A DNA stretch of 64,000 bases from Oceanobacillus senegalensis (GTDB taxonomy: Bacteria > Bacillota > Bacilli > Bacillales > Amphibacillaceae). Where the stretch lies: assembly GCF_900176885.1 (NCBI RefSeq), contig NZ_LT839648.1, forward strand, positions 3,508,039-3,572,038, read 5' to 3'. Made by a program: the position numbers and the translations under genes. The notes beneath the pieces are model-generated. The model made no database searches. It was not told the origin of the DNA and was given only the letters and a program-made list of their open reading frames with translations. Position 1 is the first letter of the stretch. Every line of letters begins with the position of its first letter. This document shows positions 22,055 through 32,297 of this stretch, one piece after another.

Positions 22055-23191
22055 TTAATACGTTCGTACTGGGAGAATTAATTGTAAGATGGAATCATCA
22101 TCAACAGGACGAATAATAAATGGCCTCATTGCTCCCGTAAAAGCAATAGATACTTCGTCATATTCAATTGCCTTTAATGCATCAATCATGTATTTCGAAC
22201 TAAATGATATTTTTAACTCTTCTCCCTCGATGGAATGTACGCTAATATCTTCTGTGACATTTCCAATTTCAGGGGAATTACTAGTAATTTCGACGATGTT
22301 TGTTCCTTGAGTTGCTAAACGAACAACATTATTTCTTTCTTCTTTTGCTAGTAAAGAAGCGCGATCAATCGTTCCTAATAATTCCTTTGTTTTAACTTTT
22401 ATTTTGGTTTTACTTTGTTCCGGTATTAAACGAGAAGTTTCAGGATAATTCCCATCGAGTAATCGTGATAAGAAATTTAGGTGCTTGGTGCGGAATAAAA
22501 TTTGATTATTTGTAACACTAATTTCCACCGATTCCTCATTATCATCAAGTATTTTATTTAATTCATTCAGACTTTTACCCGGAACGACAATATTCTTAAA
22601 TTCAATACTAGTATTTGCTATAGGAACTTCCCTGGAAGCTAATCGATGGCTATCTGTTGCAACAAACTTCAGTACACTATTCGCTAAGTTGATGTTAACC
22701 CCTGTTAAAATCGGACGAGTTTCCATGGTTGAAACGGCAAATACCGTTTGTTTAATCATGCTTTTTAATATATCAATTGGCATTTCGATACTATCATCCG
22801 TTTGAATCTTAGGAAGCTGTGGATATTCTTCTGCATCCTGTCCGTTTAGAGTAAATTCAGCTTTGCCTGATCGAATGGTTACTTTTAAGCTTGCATCAGA
22901 TTCTATTTCTACTGTTTTTTCAGGAAGTTTCCGTACGATGTCAGGAAAATATTTTGCTTGTAAAACAATGCTACCTTCCTCTATTTGTTCTACGTTTACT
23001 TTTTCATCTTCTTCTGCTGGGATGTAAGACTCGATAGATATATCAGAGTCACTACCAGTTAATGTTACGCCATCATTTCTAGCTTCAATTTTAATACCTG
23101 TCAAAATTGGAATGACTGTTCTAGACGAAATTGCCTTCATAACATCTTGAACACTAGAAATTAATTGTTCACGTTGGATAATAAATTTCAT
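22055..23191 (-). CDS. dnaN: DNA polymerase III sliding clamp (beta)
   Basis: A 378-residue processivity clamp with three repeated clamp domains of about 120 residues. It starts MKFIIQREQLISSVQDVMKAI. The C-terminal LQLILPVRTY contributes the hydrophobic pocket that binds partner proteins. AGGAGGATT precedes the ATG. It is 206 bases downstream of dnaA, and that spacer contains the second half of oriC. Confidence 0.98.
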   Translation of the reverse strand: MKFIIQREQLISSVQDVMKAISSRTVIPILTGIKIEARNDGVTLTGSDSDISIESYIPAEEDEKVNVEQIEEGSIVLQAKYFPDIVRKLPEKTVEIESDASLKVTIRSGKAEFTLNGQDAEEYPQLPKIQTDDSIEMPIDILKSMIKQTVFAVSTMETRPILTGVNINLANSVLKFVATDSHRLASREVPIANTSIEFKNIVVPGKSLNELNKILDDNEESVEISVTNNQILFRTKHLNFLSRLLDGNYPETSRLIPEQSKTKIKVKTKELLGTIDRASLLAKEERNNVVRLATQGTNIVEITSNSPEIGNVTEDISVHSIEGEELKISFSSKYMIDALKAIEYDEVSIAFTGAMRPFIIRPVDDDSILQLILPVRTY

Positions 23192-23227
23192 AAAGAAATC
23201 CTCCTAAGGGAAGTTATATATATATTT

Positions 23228-23264
23228 ATTTTTTATAAAATATAATAATAAAAGTAATAATGCT
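23228..23264 (-). other. oriC DNA unwinding element with DnaA-trio-like repeats
   Basis: On the minus strand, after the DnaA box at 23273-23281, the sequence runs through ATTATTACTTTTATTATTAT to a pure A/T stretch. This layout (box, short spacer, repeating TAT/TAC triplets, A/T tract toward dnaN) matches the basal unwinding system of B. subtilis oriC. Confidence 0.7.
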
Positions 23265-23272
23265 TGTGATTA

Positions 23273-23373
23273 TGTGGATAAGCGAGATTTTTGTTTAGAG
23301 CTCTAAGTTTTCCACATGTGGATAGTCTGTTTATAACAATGCAACAGAATTAACATTATTAACATGTGGATAA
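23273..23373. other. oriC, downstream DnaA-box cluster
   Basis: Four 9-mers sit between dnaA and dnaN. TGTGGATAA is at 23273-23281 and at 23365-23373. TGTGGATAG is at 23317-23325. TTTTCCACA at 23308-23316 lies back-to-back with the latter. They abut the unwinding element. Confidence 0.88.
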
Positions 23374-23397
23374 TTGGAAGAGAGTAAAAAAATAACG

Positions 23398-24741
23398 CTA
23401 TAAAGATTTAAGTTCTTCTTTTAATTCTTCAATTTCTCTATTTAAGGCTGCATCCTTTTCTAATAGTTTAGAGATTTTTTCGTGTGCATGAATAACTGTT
23501 GTATGATCTCTTCCACCAAATTCATCCCCAATCTTAGGCAATGAGAAATCTGTTAATTCTCGTGATAGATACATAGCAATCTGTCTTGGAAAGGCGATAG
23601 ACTTCGTTCGTTTTTTTGCTGCGAAATCTTCCAATTTAACATTATATTTTTCTCCGACAGCTTCTTGAATTCCTAATATAGTAATAACTTTCGGCTTACT
23701 GCTAGGGATAATATCTTTTAGCGCATCTGCAGCAAGTGATGCATCAATATCCTGGTTAACTAGAGAGGAATAAGCAACAACACGGATTAGAGCTCCCTCT
23801 AGCTCGCGAATATTCGTATCAATTTGATTAGCAATATATAGCATGACTTCATTGGGAATATCTAAACCTTCTGCCTTTGCTTTTTTATTTAAAATAGCAA
23901 TCCTAGTTTCTAAATCCGGAGGGGTAATATCTGTAATTAGACCCCATTCAAACCGAGAACGCAGACGATCTTCCAATGTTGGTATTTCTTTAGGCGGACG
24001 ATCACTCGAAATAATGATTTGCTTGCTTTCCTCATGCAATGTATTAAATGTATGGAAAAATTCCTCTTGAGTTGATTCTTTTCCAGCAATGAATTGAATA
24101 TCATCTATTAATAGAACATCGACTGTTCGATATTTATTGCGAAAGTTCGTCGTTTTGTTTTCCATAATGGCATTAATAAACTCGTTCGTGAATTTTTCCG
24201 AAGTGATGTAGACAACTTTAGCATTAGGATTTTGATCCATTACATAATGACCGATTGCATGCATCAAATGTGTTTTACCTAATCCAACACCACCATAAAT
24301 AAAGAGCGGATTATAAGCTTTTGCTGGCGCCTCTGCAACAGCTAAGGATGCCGCATGTGCAAAACGGTTGCCTGCTCCAATAACAAAAGTATCAAACGTA
24401 TACTTTGAATTTAACATCGTCTTTGGGAAATCATTGTTTTCGGCTGAATTCTTAGGCTTTGGAACAGGCTTTACATCCTCTAATTCAGGAGTTATATCTG
24501 GAATAACAAATTTCGTGTTCAATCTTGTACCAGTGATTTCACCTATAATATCGGAAATTAAATCGGTATATTGGTTTTCAAGCCAATCCCTAGCGAATTC
24601 GTTTGGTGCAGAAATAACTAATGTATTTTTTTCTAACGATTCCGCCTTTGTATTTTTAAGCCAAGTATCAAAGCTTGGTTTGCTGATTTTTTCTTCAATT
24701 TTTTCTAATGTAGCAACCCATAGCTCTTCAATGTTTTCCAA
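23398..24741 (-). CDS. dnaA: Chromosomal replication initiator DnaA
   Basis: A 447-residue AAA+ initiator. Domain I (1-85) has [11 protein letters not shown] short linker with [10 protein letters not shown] follows. Domain III has Walker [10 protein letters not shown], Walker B LLIDDIQF and arginine-finger-region [11 protein letters not shown]. Domain IV is a helix-turn-helix with the signature [15 protein letters not shown], which reads the DnaA box. Box clusters on both sides of the gene form oriC and probably autoregulate it. Confidence 0.98.
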   Translation of the reverse strand: MENIEELWVATLEKIEEKISKPSFDTWLKNTKAESLEKNTLVISAPNEFARDWLENQYTDLISDIIGEITGTRLNTKFVIPDITPELEDVKPVPKPKNSAENNDFPKTMLNSKYTFDTFVIGAGNRFAHAASLAVAEAPAKAYNPLFIYGGVGLGKTHLMHAIGHYVMDQNPNAKVVYITSEKFTNEFINAIMENKTTNFRNKYRTVDVLLIDDIQFIAGKESTQEEFFHTFNTLHEESKQIIISSDRPPKEIPTLEDRLRSRFEWGLITDITPPDLETRIAILNKKAKAEGLDIPNEVMLYIANQIDTNIRELEGALIRVVAYSSLVNQDIDASLAADALKDIIPSSKPKVITILGIQEAVGEKYNVKLEDFAAKKRTKSIAFPRQIAMYLSRELTDFSLPKIGDEFGGRDHTTVIHAHEKISKLLEKDAALNREIEELKEELKSL

Positions 24742-24884
24742 TACGGTTTTTCACTCCTTTTTAGAAAAACTAAGCTATTTATAAGAAAAGTTCTTAGTTC
24801 CTCTTTATTTCGGTTTCAATTGTTTGCTCCATCACTTCTTCTTTCTGATAAAAAATGATAGGACATAATACTTTTAATACTGAC

Positions 24885-24930
24885 AGAAAAAGCCTTCCTT
24901 TGTTCTTATTGGAAAGAAAGAAAGGCATTA
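24885..24930 (-). terminator. Hairpin insulating dnaA from oriC
   Basis: Minus strand: GCCTTTCTTT ... AAAGGAAGGC, then TTTTTCTG. The stem is 10 bp with one G-U pair. It lies between the box cluster and dnaA. Confidence 0.6.
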
Positions 24931-24968
24931 AATATGAACATATTTTACTAGGTTAGAGGAAATAGTTC

Positions 24969-25309
24969 TGTGGATAGAAAATATGTGATTGTATGAGGGA
25001 TACGAATAGTTATATACGTTATCCACATCATTGTTGAAAAACTTATTAATAATACTGTGAACAACTATCCACAGTTTATCCACAATCTGTGTATAAGTTA
25101 AATTTGATTTTGATTTTCCACAAGTGAAAACATAAATATGATAACAAAAAAAACCTAAACGTGCAACGGCATTCTGACACTTATCCACATAATTCTACCT
25201 GTTGTATATAAATGTTGTCCACACTACTATATTTTGTGATTTTCTTGTCGATAATGGTTGTGGATAGGAGAATAGTGTCGAAATTTTTATAAACAGTGAG
25301 TGTGGATAA
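24969..25309. other. oriC, upstream DnaA-box cluster
   Basis: Boxes seen: TGTGGATAG 24969-24977, TTATCCACA 25019-25027, CTATCCACA 25065-25073, TTATCCACA 25076-25084, TTTTCCACA 25114-25122, TTATCCACA 25181-25189, TTGTCCACA 25215-25223, TGTGGATAG 25259-25267 and TGTGGATAA 25301-25309. TGTCGAA at 25276-25282 matches the Spo0A box core. The 820-base gap between dnaA and rpmH is thus the incA/B-like half of oriC. Open frames across it are incidental. Confidence 0.93.
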
Positions 25310-25455
25310 TTGAAAAATCCCTTTTGGAATTGGAAAAGGTAGAGGATTAAACGAATGAAATATCGTGGTAAGCAAAAAATTAAATAGTTCTCTATGGGAA
25401 AAAATGTGTTTCAATATTATTATTTGTCGACGGAAAGCAGTATTGAAAAATCTAT

Positions 25456-25485
25456 TTGACAAAGTGGCCTTCTTTTACGTATAAT
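25456..25485 (+). promoter_or_regulatory. Promoter of rpmH-rnpA
   Basis: -35 TTGACA (25456-25461), 18-base spacer, -10 TATAAT (25480-25485); both hexamers are consensus. Confidence 0.88.
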
Positions 25486-25563
25486 TACAAAGACTGTTTT
25501 TGATTGATATGTTTAAAAACAAAATTTTAGATATTTAGTAATCCTTTGGGAGGTGCATGATAA

Positions 25564-25697
<134 letters not shown>

Positions 25698-25698
<1 letters not shown>

Positions 25699-25725
25699 GC
25701 CACTGTTAATTCAGTGGTCTTTTTC
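25698..25725 (+). terminator. Hairpin between rpmH and rnpA
   Basis: GGCCACTG-TTAATT-CAGTGGTC followed by TTTTTC. It is probably a partial terminator or processing site that adjusts the rpmH:rnpA ratio (inference). Confidence 0.75.
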
Positions 25726-25854
25726 TACTTATTTTGAGAAAAGATGACTCCTTGTTGGGGTTTATGGAATATATATACATATTCATTATGTAGTTAGAAT
25801 AAAAGCGAAGTTGGTTACGTAAATGGTTAGCGTCGTTTTTAGATAGGTGGTTAG

Positions 25855-26211
25855 ATGAAAAAAATATTTCGTATTAAAAAGAATGAGGAATTCCAGCTGG
25901 TTTTTAAAAAGGGAAAGTCTTTTGCCAACCGACAGCTTGTAATATATTATATGGAAAAACCTGGACAGGATCATTTTAGAATTGGTCTTTCAGTGGGGAA
26001 AAAGATAGGAAATGCTGTTACTCGTAACCGCATAAAACGATATTTACGCCAAGCATTTCAAGAGCTGGAGGATTACATTAAGTATCCGCATGATATTGTT
26101 ATAATTGCTCGAAACCAAACAAAGGATATGGAATACAAAGATATCAAAAAAAGCTTAATCCACTTATTATATAAACAGCATTTATTAAAAAATGGCTTTA
26201 AACAAGCTTAG
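25855..26211 (+). CDS. rnpA: Ribonuclease P protein component
   Basis: A 118-residue protein subunit that helps the RNA subunit bind the pre-tRNA leader. The RNR signature is [27 protein letters not shown]. The [14 protein letters not shown] region forms the substrate-contacting cleft. The start is ATG at 25855. Confidence 0.97.
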   Translation: MKKIFRIKKNEEFQLVFKKGKSFANRQLVIYYMEKPGQDHFRIGLSVGKKIGNAVTRNRIKRYLRQAFQELEDYIKYPHDIVIIARNQTKDMEYKDIKKSLIHLLYKQHLLKNGFKQA

Positions 26212-26289
26212 TATAGAAACTTGTACCTATTTCATATAAAATAGCATATAGAAAATCTGTTATTTGCCAGGAGTTAAGGAGGAAATAAA

Positions 26290-27069
26290 TTGCGAAAGAA
26301 GTATTTATTACTTCTGACAATAATCGGTATGGTACTTTTATTAGCCGGATGTATGGAAGTAGATCAGCCGATTACGTCAGAAAGTGAAGGAATATGGAAT
26401 ACAGTATTTGTTTATCCGCTTTCATGGGTAATTATAAAAATCGCTGAAATCTTTAATAATAGTTATGGGCTTTCAATTATTATTGTTACAATCTTTCTTC
26501 GTTTGATTATTCTACCTTTAAGTGTGAAACAAATAAAAAGTTCAAAAGCGATGCAAGAAATACAACCAAAATTACAAGAAATTCAGAAGAAATATAGTTC
26601 CAAGGATGCGAATACACAACAGAAGCTGCAACAGGAAACGATGAAGTTGATGCAGGAACATAATGTTAATCCACTTGCAGGCTGTTTACCAATCTTTGTT
26701 CAAATGCCAATATTAATCGCGATGTATCATGCAATTGTTCGTACGGAGGCAATAAGTAATTATAGCTTTTTATGGTTTGAATTAGGATCACCTGATTATA
26801 TCTTACCTTTATTAACTGCCGGATTTACGTTCTTGCAGCAAAAATTAATGATGTCAACCAATACATCAGTGAATTCCAATCCACAAGTTGCTATGCAAAT
26901 GAAAATGATGTTATATGTGATGCCAATCATGATTGGGGTAATGGCATTCTTCTTCCCAGCTGCATTAGCATTATACTGGGTAACAGGTAACATCTTCATG
27001 GTGGCTCAAACACTTCTAATTAACAAACCGATGATGAATAATGCAAATAATGGAGGAGACAAAAAGTGA
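26290..27069 (+). CDS. spoIIIJ: Membrane protein insertase YidC1/SpoIIIJ
   Basis: A 259-residue YidC/Oxa1 insertase made as a lipoprotein. The lipobox LLLAGC puts the acylated Cys near residue 21. Five membrane segments follow, with the cytoplasmic coiled-coil hairpin (KAMQEIQPKLQEIQKKY) and a conserved arginine in the groove (FLRLIILPLSVKQ). SpoIIIJ is also required for SigG activity in the forespore. It has a TTG start after AGGAGG, and its stop overlaps jag by 4 bases. Confidence 0.95.
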   Translation: MRKKYLLLLTIIGMVLLLAGCMEVDQPITSESEGIWNTVFVYPLSWVIIKIAEIFNNSYGLSIIIVTIFLRLIILPLSVKQIKSSKAMQEIQPKLQEIQKKYSSKDANTQQKLQQETMKLMQEHNVNPLAGCLPIFVQMPILIAMYHAIVRTEAISNYSFLWFELGSPDYILPLLTAGFTFLQQKLMMSTNTSVNSNPQVAMQMKMMLYVMPIMIGVMAFFFPAALALYWVTGNIFMVAQTLLINKPMMNNANNGGDKK

Positions 27070-27686
27070 AGGAAATAACTGCTAGTGGTCGTACGGCTGA
27101 AGAAGCGATCCAATCAGCATTAGAGCAGTTAAACACCACGAGGGATCAAGTCGAAATTACCATTATTGATGAAGGGAAAAAAGGATTATTAGGCGTTTTT
27201 GGGTCAAAACCTGCATTTGTCAAAGTAACTATTGCGCAAGACTTGGTAAAAGATACCGAAGCTTTCCTACAAGAAATTTTGGCTAAAATGAATGTAGAGG
27301 CGGAGATTAAGACCACAGTAGATGGAAAGTATGTCACCTATGATTTAGCAGGAGAGAACATAGCGATTCTAATAGGGAAACGTGGACAAACACTTAATGC
27401 ATTGCAATATTTACTACACTTGGTAATTAATAAGGATAGTCCAATTTATTATACAGTCACACTAGATGCAGAAGGTTACCGAAGCCGTAGAAAAGAAACT
27501 CTGGAGGCTTTAGCAAAAAAAATGGCAGACAAAGCTATTCGATTAAATAAAAAAGTAGCTTTAGATCCTATGCCAGCATTTGAAAGAAAAGTTATACATC
27601 ACGTACTACAGGAATCTCATGTATCAACTTATTCTGATGGCATAGAGCCTCATCGTCATATTGTAATCAAACCGAATAAAAAATAA
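27066..27686 (+). CDS. jag: RNA-binding protein Jag (KhpB)
   Basis: A 206-residue protein with an N-terminal Jag_N domain (1-50, GKKGLLGVFGSKPA). A KH domain (about 75-150) has GKRGQTLNALQYL, and a C-terminal R3H domain has FERKVIHHVLQ. It starts at a GTG overlapping the spoIIIJ stop (GTGA). Jag/KhpB is a global RNA binder linked to cell-wall and sporulation control. Confidence 0.95.
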   Translation: MKEITASGRTAEEAIQSALEQLNTTRDQVEITIIDEGKKGLLGVFGSKPAFVKVTIAQDLVKDTEAFLQEILAKMNVEAEIKTTVDGKYVTYDLAGENIAILIGKRGQTLNALQYLLHLVINKDSPIYYTVTLDAEGYRSRRKETLEALAKKMADKAIRLNKKVALDPMPAFERKVIHHVLQESHVSTYSDGIEPHRHIVIKPNKK

Positions 27687-27689
27687 CAA

Positions 27690-27720
27690 AAAACCTTGGA
27701 TATGTTCCAAGGTTTTTTGT
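27690..27720 (+). terminator. Terminator of spoIIIJ-jag
   Basis: AAAACCTTGGA / TCCAAGGTTTT stem around TATGT, then TTTGTTTT. Confidence 0.9.
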
Positions 27721-27834
27721 TTTGTACGATAGAATATATCTATTCATTAGTGAGTAGACGTTTCCTAAAATTAGTTTTTCTAATAAAACCAAAGATATTG
27801 CACAACTTAATAACGAATTCCTTTTTACCAAACG

Positions 27835-27864
27835 TGAATGATGGAAATAAGTTAATCCATACTA
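27835..27864 (+). promoter_or_regulatory. Candidate SigG (forespore) promoter
   Basis: TGAATG (27835-27840), 17-base spacer, CATACTA (27858-27864). This is one base from the SigG consensus TGAATA-N17/18-CATACTA. It lies 33 bases before the first of three small genes ending in a SASP gene, the kind of gene SigG transcribes. Confidence 0.75.
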
Positions 27865-27897
27865 GGAATACTACGATTTGGTAAAGGAGTTTTCTGT

Positions 27898-28188
27898 ATG
27901 AATCAATATACTGGTGCAATATTTAGCGGGGAATTGGATAAGAAGAATGAGACTTTTTATCTAACTGAGGTAAAAAGTCTTACAACGGGTTCCACTTTAT
28001 CCCTAAATCAATTAGAGCAAATGTATTCGTATTTAGGGAAACAACAAGATAGTTGTATGTTAACCGTTAATGACCAAATTCCCGTTCTCATACAAGAAAA
28101 TGAGAAGAATGAGTTAATTAATGACCTTCATCATATTTTAAAAAACCTAAATCATGTAAGTTCAGAAGGGAGTTCATCAAATGCTTAA
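27898..28188 (+). CDS. Small protein of unknown function, forespore cassette
   Basis: A 96-residue acidic protein with no family I recognise. It is predicted soluble, with mixed alpha/beta character (TGAIFSGELDKK ... LSLNQLEQMYSYLGKQQD) and an Asn/Glu-rich helical C-terminus. TAAAGGAG precedes the ATG. The stop overlaps the next gene by 8 bases. The SigG-type promoter upstream and the SASP gene downstream suggest it is made in the forespore; its role is unknown. Confidence 0.75.
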   Translation: MNQYTGAIFSGELDKKNETFYLTEVKSLTTGSTLSLNQLEQMYSYLGKQQDSCMLTVNDQIPVLIQENEKNELINDLHHILKNLNHVSSEGSSSNA

Positions 28189-28399
28189 AAAAAGCAGTGG
28201 AAAGGCTAAAACTGTAGCGGAAAAGACATACCAATATTCGGATTACTATAGTAATGATCAACTATCAAAGGGAATGGCTGAAACTCATGAACAGGTATCC
28301 GATACCTATATGGAGGGAACCGTAGATAGGGAAAATAATTATACGAATTCCCGTGATGATAATAGTGATGAGAATAGTATTCCTAGAAAAAAACATTAA
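28181..28399 (+). CDS. YozQ-like small protein (DUF4025 type)
   Basis: A 72-residue hydrophilic protein with the core YYSNDQLSKGMAETHEQVSDTYMEGTVD. I recognise this as similar to the YozQ/DUF4025 family of small Bacillus proteins of unknown function. The tail is disordered (NNYTNSRDDNSDEN). GGGAG precedes the ATG within the end of the preceding gene. It belongs to the putative forespore operon. Confidence 0.75.
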   Translation: MLKKSSGKAKTVAEKTYQYSDYYSNDQLSKGMAETHEQVSDTYMEGTVDRENNYTNSRDDNSDENSIPRKKH

Positions 28400-28426
28400 T
28401 GTATTTTAGCGGAAGAAGGGAAGAAC

Positions 28427-28672
28427 ATGGCGAAAAGGAAAATTCTTGTTCCAGAGGCCCGTGAAGGTTTGGACCAATTAAAGGCAAAAGTTACGAATAC
28501 AATTGATCCAAAGAATACAAAATATGAAATTGCTGATGAGCAAGGAATTTCATTAAATCATGGCTATAATGGTGACATTAAAGCAAAGGAAGCAGGTAAA
28601 ATAGGTGGGGAAATTGGTGGAAATATGGTAAAGGAACTAGTGAGTATCGCCAAAAAACAAATGAACAGGTAA
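28427..28672 (+). CDS. Alpha/beta-type small acid-soluble spore protein
   Basis: An 81-residue SASP that coats spore DNA and is degraded at germination. The germination-protease site region reads YEIADEQGI, a variant of the T-E-I/F-A-S-E consensus. The conserved second DNA-binding segment is GGEIGGNMVKELVSIAKKQM. The first segment LVPEAREGLDQLKAKV is typical. It is the last gene of the three-gene cassette, and GGAAGAAGGG precedes the ATG. Confidence 0.9.
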   Translation: MAKRKILVPEAREGLDQLKAKVTNTIDPKNTKYEIADEQGISLNHGYNGDIKAKEAGKIGGEIGGNMVKELVSIAKKQMNR

Positions 28673-28677
28673 TCTTT

Positions 28678-28710
28678 AAAAGCCTCGCTTAGGTATGAGC
28701 GAGGCTTTTT
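28678..28710 (+). terminator. Terminator of the SASP cassette
   Basis: AAGCCTCGCTTA / TGAGCGAGGCTT stem followed by TTT, 6 bases after the stop. Confidence 0.88.
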
Positions 28711-28731
28711 AATATATAAGGAATATTCACT

Positions 28732-28831
28732 TGTTGATAAATTTTTGTTTAACGTTATAATAGATTTTTGGTAATGTATCCACATGTTGATAACTATGAT
28801 GTGTTTTTGGTTATACTAATAGTGTGGATAA
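28732..28831. promoter_or_regulatory. DnaA-box cluster upstream of mnmE
   Basis: TGTGGATAA at 28823-28831 is perfect. One-mismatch boxes are TGTTGATAA at 28732-28740 and 28785-28793, and GTATCCACA at 28776-28784. All four fall within 100 bases, about 3.4 kb from oriC and 97 bases before mnmE. Confidence 0.65.
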
Positions 28832-28927
28832 GTTTATTTTTTTTTTGGTTTGTGTTATCCTATTTTGTTAGTGACTATAAAAATAATTCTTTAATATAAA
28901 GCTGGAATATTGTTGGAGGTGAATGTA

Positions 28928-30307
28928 ATGATGGGAACTGATACAATTACTGCAATTTCAACCCCAATGGGTGAGGGCGCGATAGCTATTGTCCGATTAA
29001 GTGGTCCAGAAGCCATTAAGTTAACATCAGAAGTGTTCAAGGGGAGGGACTTGCAGGAAGTCGATTCACACACGATTAATTATGGTAAGATTGTTGATCC
29101 TGAGACAGGCGAAATGGCAGAGGAAGTGATGGTTTCCATCATGCGTGCGCCGAAGACATTTACTCGTGAAGATGTAGTTGAGATTAATTGTCATGGTGGA
29201 ATGGTGGCTGTAAATCGTGTGTTAGATATTTTATTGAACCGAGGTGCAAGACTCGCGGAACCTGGAGAATTTACAAAACGAGCTTTTTTAAATGGCCGTA
29301 TTGACCTTTCCCAGGCTGAAGCTGTCATGGATCTGATTCGTGCAAAAACAGATAAGGCAATGAATGTTGCTTTAAAGCAAATGGATGGTAGATTATCTGG
29401 TTTAATTAAGCGACTAAGACAAGATTTATTAGAAACGGTAGCACATGTAGAGGTTAACATTGATTATCCGGAATATGATGATGTAGAAGAAATGTCACAT
29501 GAAATGATGCGAACGAAGACGAAAGAAGTTCATGCAGAAATTGAAAAACTTCTAGAAGTAGCAAAGCAAGGGAAAATACTTCGTGAGGGTCTTGGTACAG
29601 CTATCATTGGAAGACCGAATGTTGGAAAATCCTCATTAATGAACACACTGGTTCAGGAAAATAAGGCAATTGTAACAGAAGTCCCTGGAACAACAAGGGA
29701 TATTATTGAAGAATATGTTAACGTTAGGGGAGTTCCTTTACGTTTAGTGGATACGGCAGGTATTCGTGAAACAGAGGATATTGTTGAAAAAATCGGTGTG
29801 GAACGCTCCAGACAAGTATTAAAGGAATCTGATCTTATTTTATTTGTTCTAAATTATAATGATGGTTTAACAGATGAAGATGAAAAGCTATTTGAAGCGG
29901 TTAGAGGGCTTGAATATATTGTTATTATTAATAAGACTGACTTAGAGCAAAAACTGGATTTAGAAAAGGTAAGAGAACTTGCTGGCAACCGCCCCATTGT
30001 GACCACTTCCTTATTAAAAGAAGAGGGAGTAGATGAATTGGAAAAAGCGATTGCTGATACGTTCTTTTCAGGAGAAATTGAATCTGGTGATCTAACTTAT
30101 GTTTCTAATGTTAGACATATTCAGCTTCTTCAAAAGGCTAAAAAGGCATTGGAAGATGCGATGGAAGGTATTGAGCTTGAGATGCCAATGGATATTGTTC
30201 AGATAGATGTTACGAGAACGTGGGAATTTTTAGGCGAAATTATAGGTGATACTGCAAGTGATAGTTTAATCGATCAGCTATTCTCACAATTTTGCTTAGG
30301 TAAATAA
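28928..30307 (+). CDS. mnmE: tRNA-modification GTPase MnmE
   Basis: A 459-residue GTPase that with MnmG makes the 5-carboxymethylaminomethyl group on U34 of certain tRNAs. It has an N-terminal THF-binding domain and central helices. The inserted G domain has G1 [10 protein letters not shown]2 PGTTRD, G3 DTAG and G4 NKTD. The C-terminal CLGK carries the family cysteine. In-frame TTGs reach upstream, but GGAGGTG sits 8 bases before ATG 28928, which also gives the B. subtilis length. Confidence 0.97.
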   Translation: MMGTDTITAISTPMGEGAIAIVRLSGPEAIKLTSEVFKGRDLQEVDSHTINYGKIVDPETGEMAEEVMVSIMRAPKTFTREDVVEINCHGGMVAVNRVLDILLNRGARLAEPGEFTKRAFLNGRIDLSQAEAVMDLIRAKTDKAMNVALKQMDGRLSGLIKRLRQDLLETVAHVEVNIDYPEYDDVEEMSHEMMRTKTKEVHAEIEKLLEVAKQGKILREGLGTAIIGRPNVGKSSLMNTLVQENKAIVTEVPGTTRDIIEEYVNVRGVPLRLVDTAGIRETEDIVEKIGVERSRQVLKESDLILFVLNYNDGLTDEDEKLFEAVRGLEYIVIINKTDLEQKLDLEKVRELAGNRPIVTTSLLKEEGVDELEKAIADTFFSGEIESGDLTYVSNVRHIQLLQKAKKALEDAMEGIELEMPMDIVQIDVTRTWEFLGEIIGDTASDSLIDQLFSQFCLGK

Positions 30308-30356
30308 AAAGTCATATTGCTATTTATTAGAATCGTTAGGAAAGGGTGAAAAATAG

Positions 30357-32243
30357 ATGACATACAATGCAGGTCATTATGATGTTATTGTTGTTGGAGC
30401 GGGGCATGCCGGTGTAGAAGCTGGTATAGCGGCAGCGCGTATGGGTGCCAACACACTTATGCTTACCTTGAATTTAGATATGATTGCTTTTATGCCCTGT
30501 AATCCTTCTATAGGTGGCCCGGCAAAGGGAATCGTCGTACGTGAAGTTGACGCACTTGGTGGCGTGATGGGAAAAGTGATAGATAAGACATATATTCAAA
30601 TGAGAATGTTAAACACTGGTAAAGGACCTGCTGTTCAAGCATTACGCGCGCAAGCTGATAAAGCACTTTATAGTGTGGAAATGAAGAAATTAATTGAAAA
30701 TGAAGAGAATATTACATTGCGTCAAGGGATGGTTGAGGAACTTATTGTAGAAGATGGCGTCTGTAAAGGAGTCATAACAGAGACTCATGCTGCTTACTAT
30801 GCGAATGCTGTAATTCTTACGACAGGTACCTATATGCGTGGTAAAGTCCTTATGGGTGATTTGGAATATGAAAGTGGCCCAAATAATCAGCGTCCATCTC
30901 TTAAGTTATCCGAGAACCTGGAAAAGATAGGGTTAGAGCTTGTTCGTTTCAAAACAGGTACACCGCCACGTGTGAATAGCCATACCATCGACTATTCCAA
31001 AACTGAAATTCAACCTGGAGATGAAAATCCAAGCTTGTTTTCGTTTGAGTCAGCGGAAAAAATTGTCGATCAAATACCGTGTTGGTTGACCTATACGAAT
31101 GAATTTACACACGAGGTTATTAATGAAAATTTAGGTCTTTCTGCTATGTATTCCGGTATGAAACGTGGAACTGGACCACGATATTGTCCATCGATTGAAG
31201 ATAAAATTGTTCGTTTTAATGATAAGCCTCGTCACCAAATTTTCTTAGAACCTGAAGGAAGAAACACAGAAGAGGTATATGTTCAAGGATTATCTACATC
31301 CTTACCAGAATCAGTTCAACATCAGATGGTAAAAACGGTTCCAGGGTTGGAAAATGCAGAAATTATGCGTGCAGGATATGCCATTGAATATGATGCAGTG
31401 GTGCCAACACAGCTATGGCCAACATTGGAAACCAAAGCCATTTCTAGATTATTTACTGCTGGACAAATTAATGGAACATCTGGATATGAAGAAGCGGCAG
31501 GGCAAGGAATCATGGCGGGCATCAATGCTGCAAGAACCATATCCGGTAAAGACTCTGTTATTTTAGACCGTGCTCAGGGGTATATCGGTGTGTTGATTGA
31601 CGACCTAGTAACCAAAGGTACGAATGAACCATATCGCCTGTTAACTTCCCGTGCAGAATATCGCTTATTACTACGACATGATAATGCCGATTTAAGATTA
31701 ACGGAAATTGGCTATGAAATTGGGTTAATCTCTGAAGAGCGTTATGAGAAATTCCTAGAGAAAAAACGTTTGGTTGAAGAAGAGAAAAAACGTTTAAGTA
31801 AAATTGTGATTAAGCCGACTGAAGAAGTAAAACAAATGATGGCTGAAGCGGGAGCTACTCCTATGAAGGAAGCAACAAAAGCTTATGATCTCATGAAAAG
31901 ACCGGAATTAAGCTATGAGATTATAACAAACATGATTGAATCTAACCCAGACCTTCCCGAAGAAGTTAAGGAACAAGTTGGGATTCAAATTAAGTATGAA
32001 GGGTACATTAAAAAAGCGTTAGACCAAGTAGAACGGATGCTTAAAATGGAGGATAAAAAAATTCCAGAAGACATTGATTATGATGCAGTAAGTGGAATAG
32101 CTACAGAAGCTAAGGAAAAATTGAAAAAAATACGTCCATTGTCTTTAGGTCAAGCTTCTAGAATCTCTGGCGTAAACCCAGCGGATATCTCCATTTTGCT
32201 TGTATATATTGAACAAGGGAATATTGCTCGTTTAGCTAATTAA
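30357..32243 (+). CDS. mnmG: tRNA uridine modification flavoprotein MnmG
   Basis: A 628-residue FAD/NADH enzyme, partner of MnmE. The dinucleotide fold [17 protein letters not shown] is near residue 15. [21 protein letters not shown] and [16 protein letters not shown]-like segments are typical (here [18 protein letters not shown]). The C-terminal helical domain ends in [20 protein letters not shown], which contacts MnmE. It lies 49 bases after mnmE. Confidence 0.98.
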   Translation: MTYNAGHYDVIVVGAGHAGVEAGIAAARMGANTLMLTLNLDMIAFMPCNPSIGGPAKGIVVREVDALGGVMGKVIDKTYIQMRMLNTGKGPAVQALRAQADKALYSVEMKKLIENEENITLRQGMVEELIVEDGVCKGVITETHAAYYANAVILTTGTYMRGKVLMGDLEYESGPNNQRPSLKLSENLEKIGLELVRFKTGTPPRVNSHTIDYSKTEIQPGDENPSLFSFESAEKIVDQIPCWLTYTNEFTHEVINENLGLSAMYSGMKRGTGPRYCPSIEDKIVRFNDKPRHQIFLEPEGRNTEEVYVQGLSTSLPESVQHQMVKTVPGLENAEIMRAGYAIEYDAVVPTQLWPTLETKAISRLFTAGQINGTSGYEEAAGQGIMAGINAARTISGKDSVILDRAQGYIGVLIDDLVTKGTNEPYRLLTSRAEYRLLLRHDNADLRLTEIGYEIGLISEERYEKFLEKKRLVEEEKKRLSKIVIKPTEEVKQMMAEAGATPMKEATKAYDLMKRPELSYEIITNMIESNPDLPEEVKEQVGIQIKYEGYIKKALDQVERMLKMEDKKIPEDIDYDAVSGIATEAKEKLKKIRPLSLGQASRISGVNPADISILLVYIEQGNIARLAN

Positions 32244-32297
32244 AGGAAATGGTTGAGCATGCAAGATAGGCTAAAGAACCTATTTTATTTATGATTT

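Noticed and set aside
24928-25462. Two open frames between dnaA and rpmH
   Set aside because: They are made largely of DnaA boxes and A/T-rich origin DNA and lack start signals.
27696-27884. A 62-codon frame after jag
   Set aside because: It overlaps the jag terminator and the SigG promoter; no Shine-Dalgarno.
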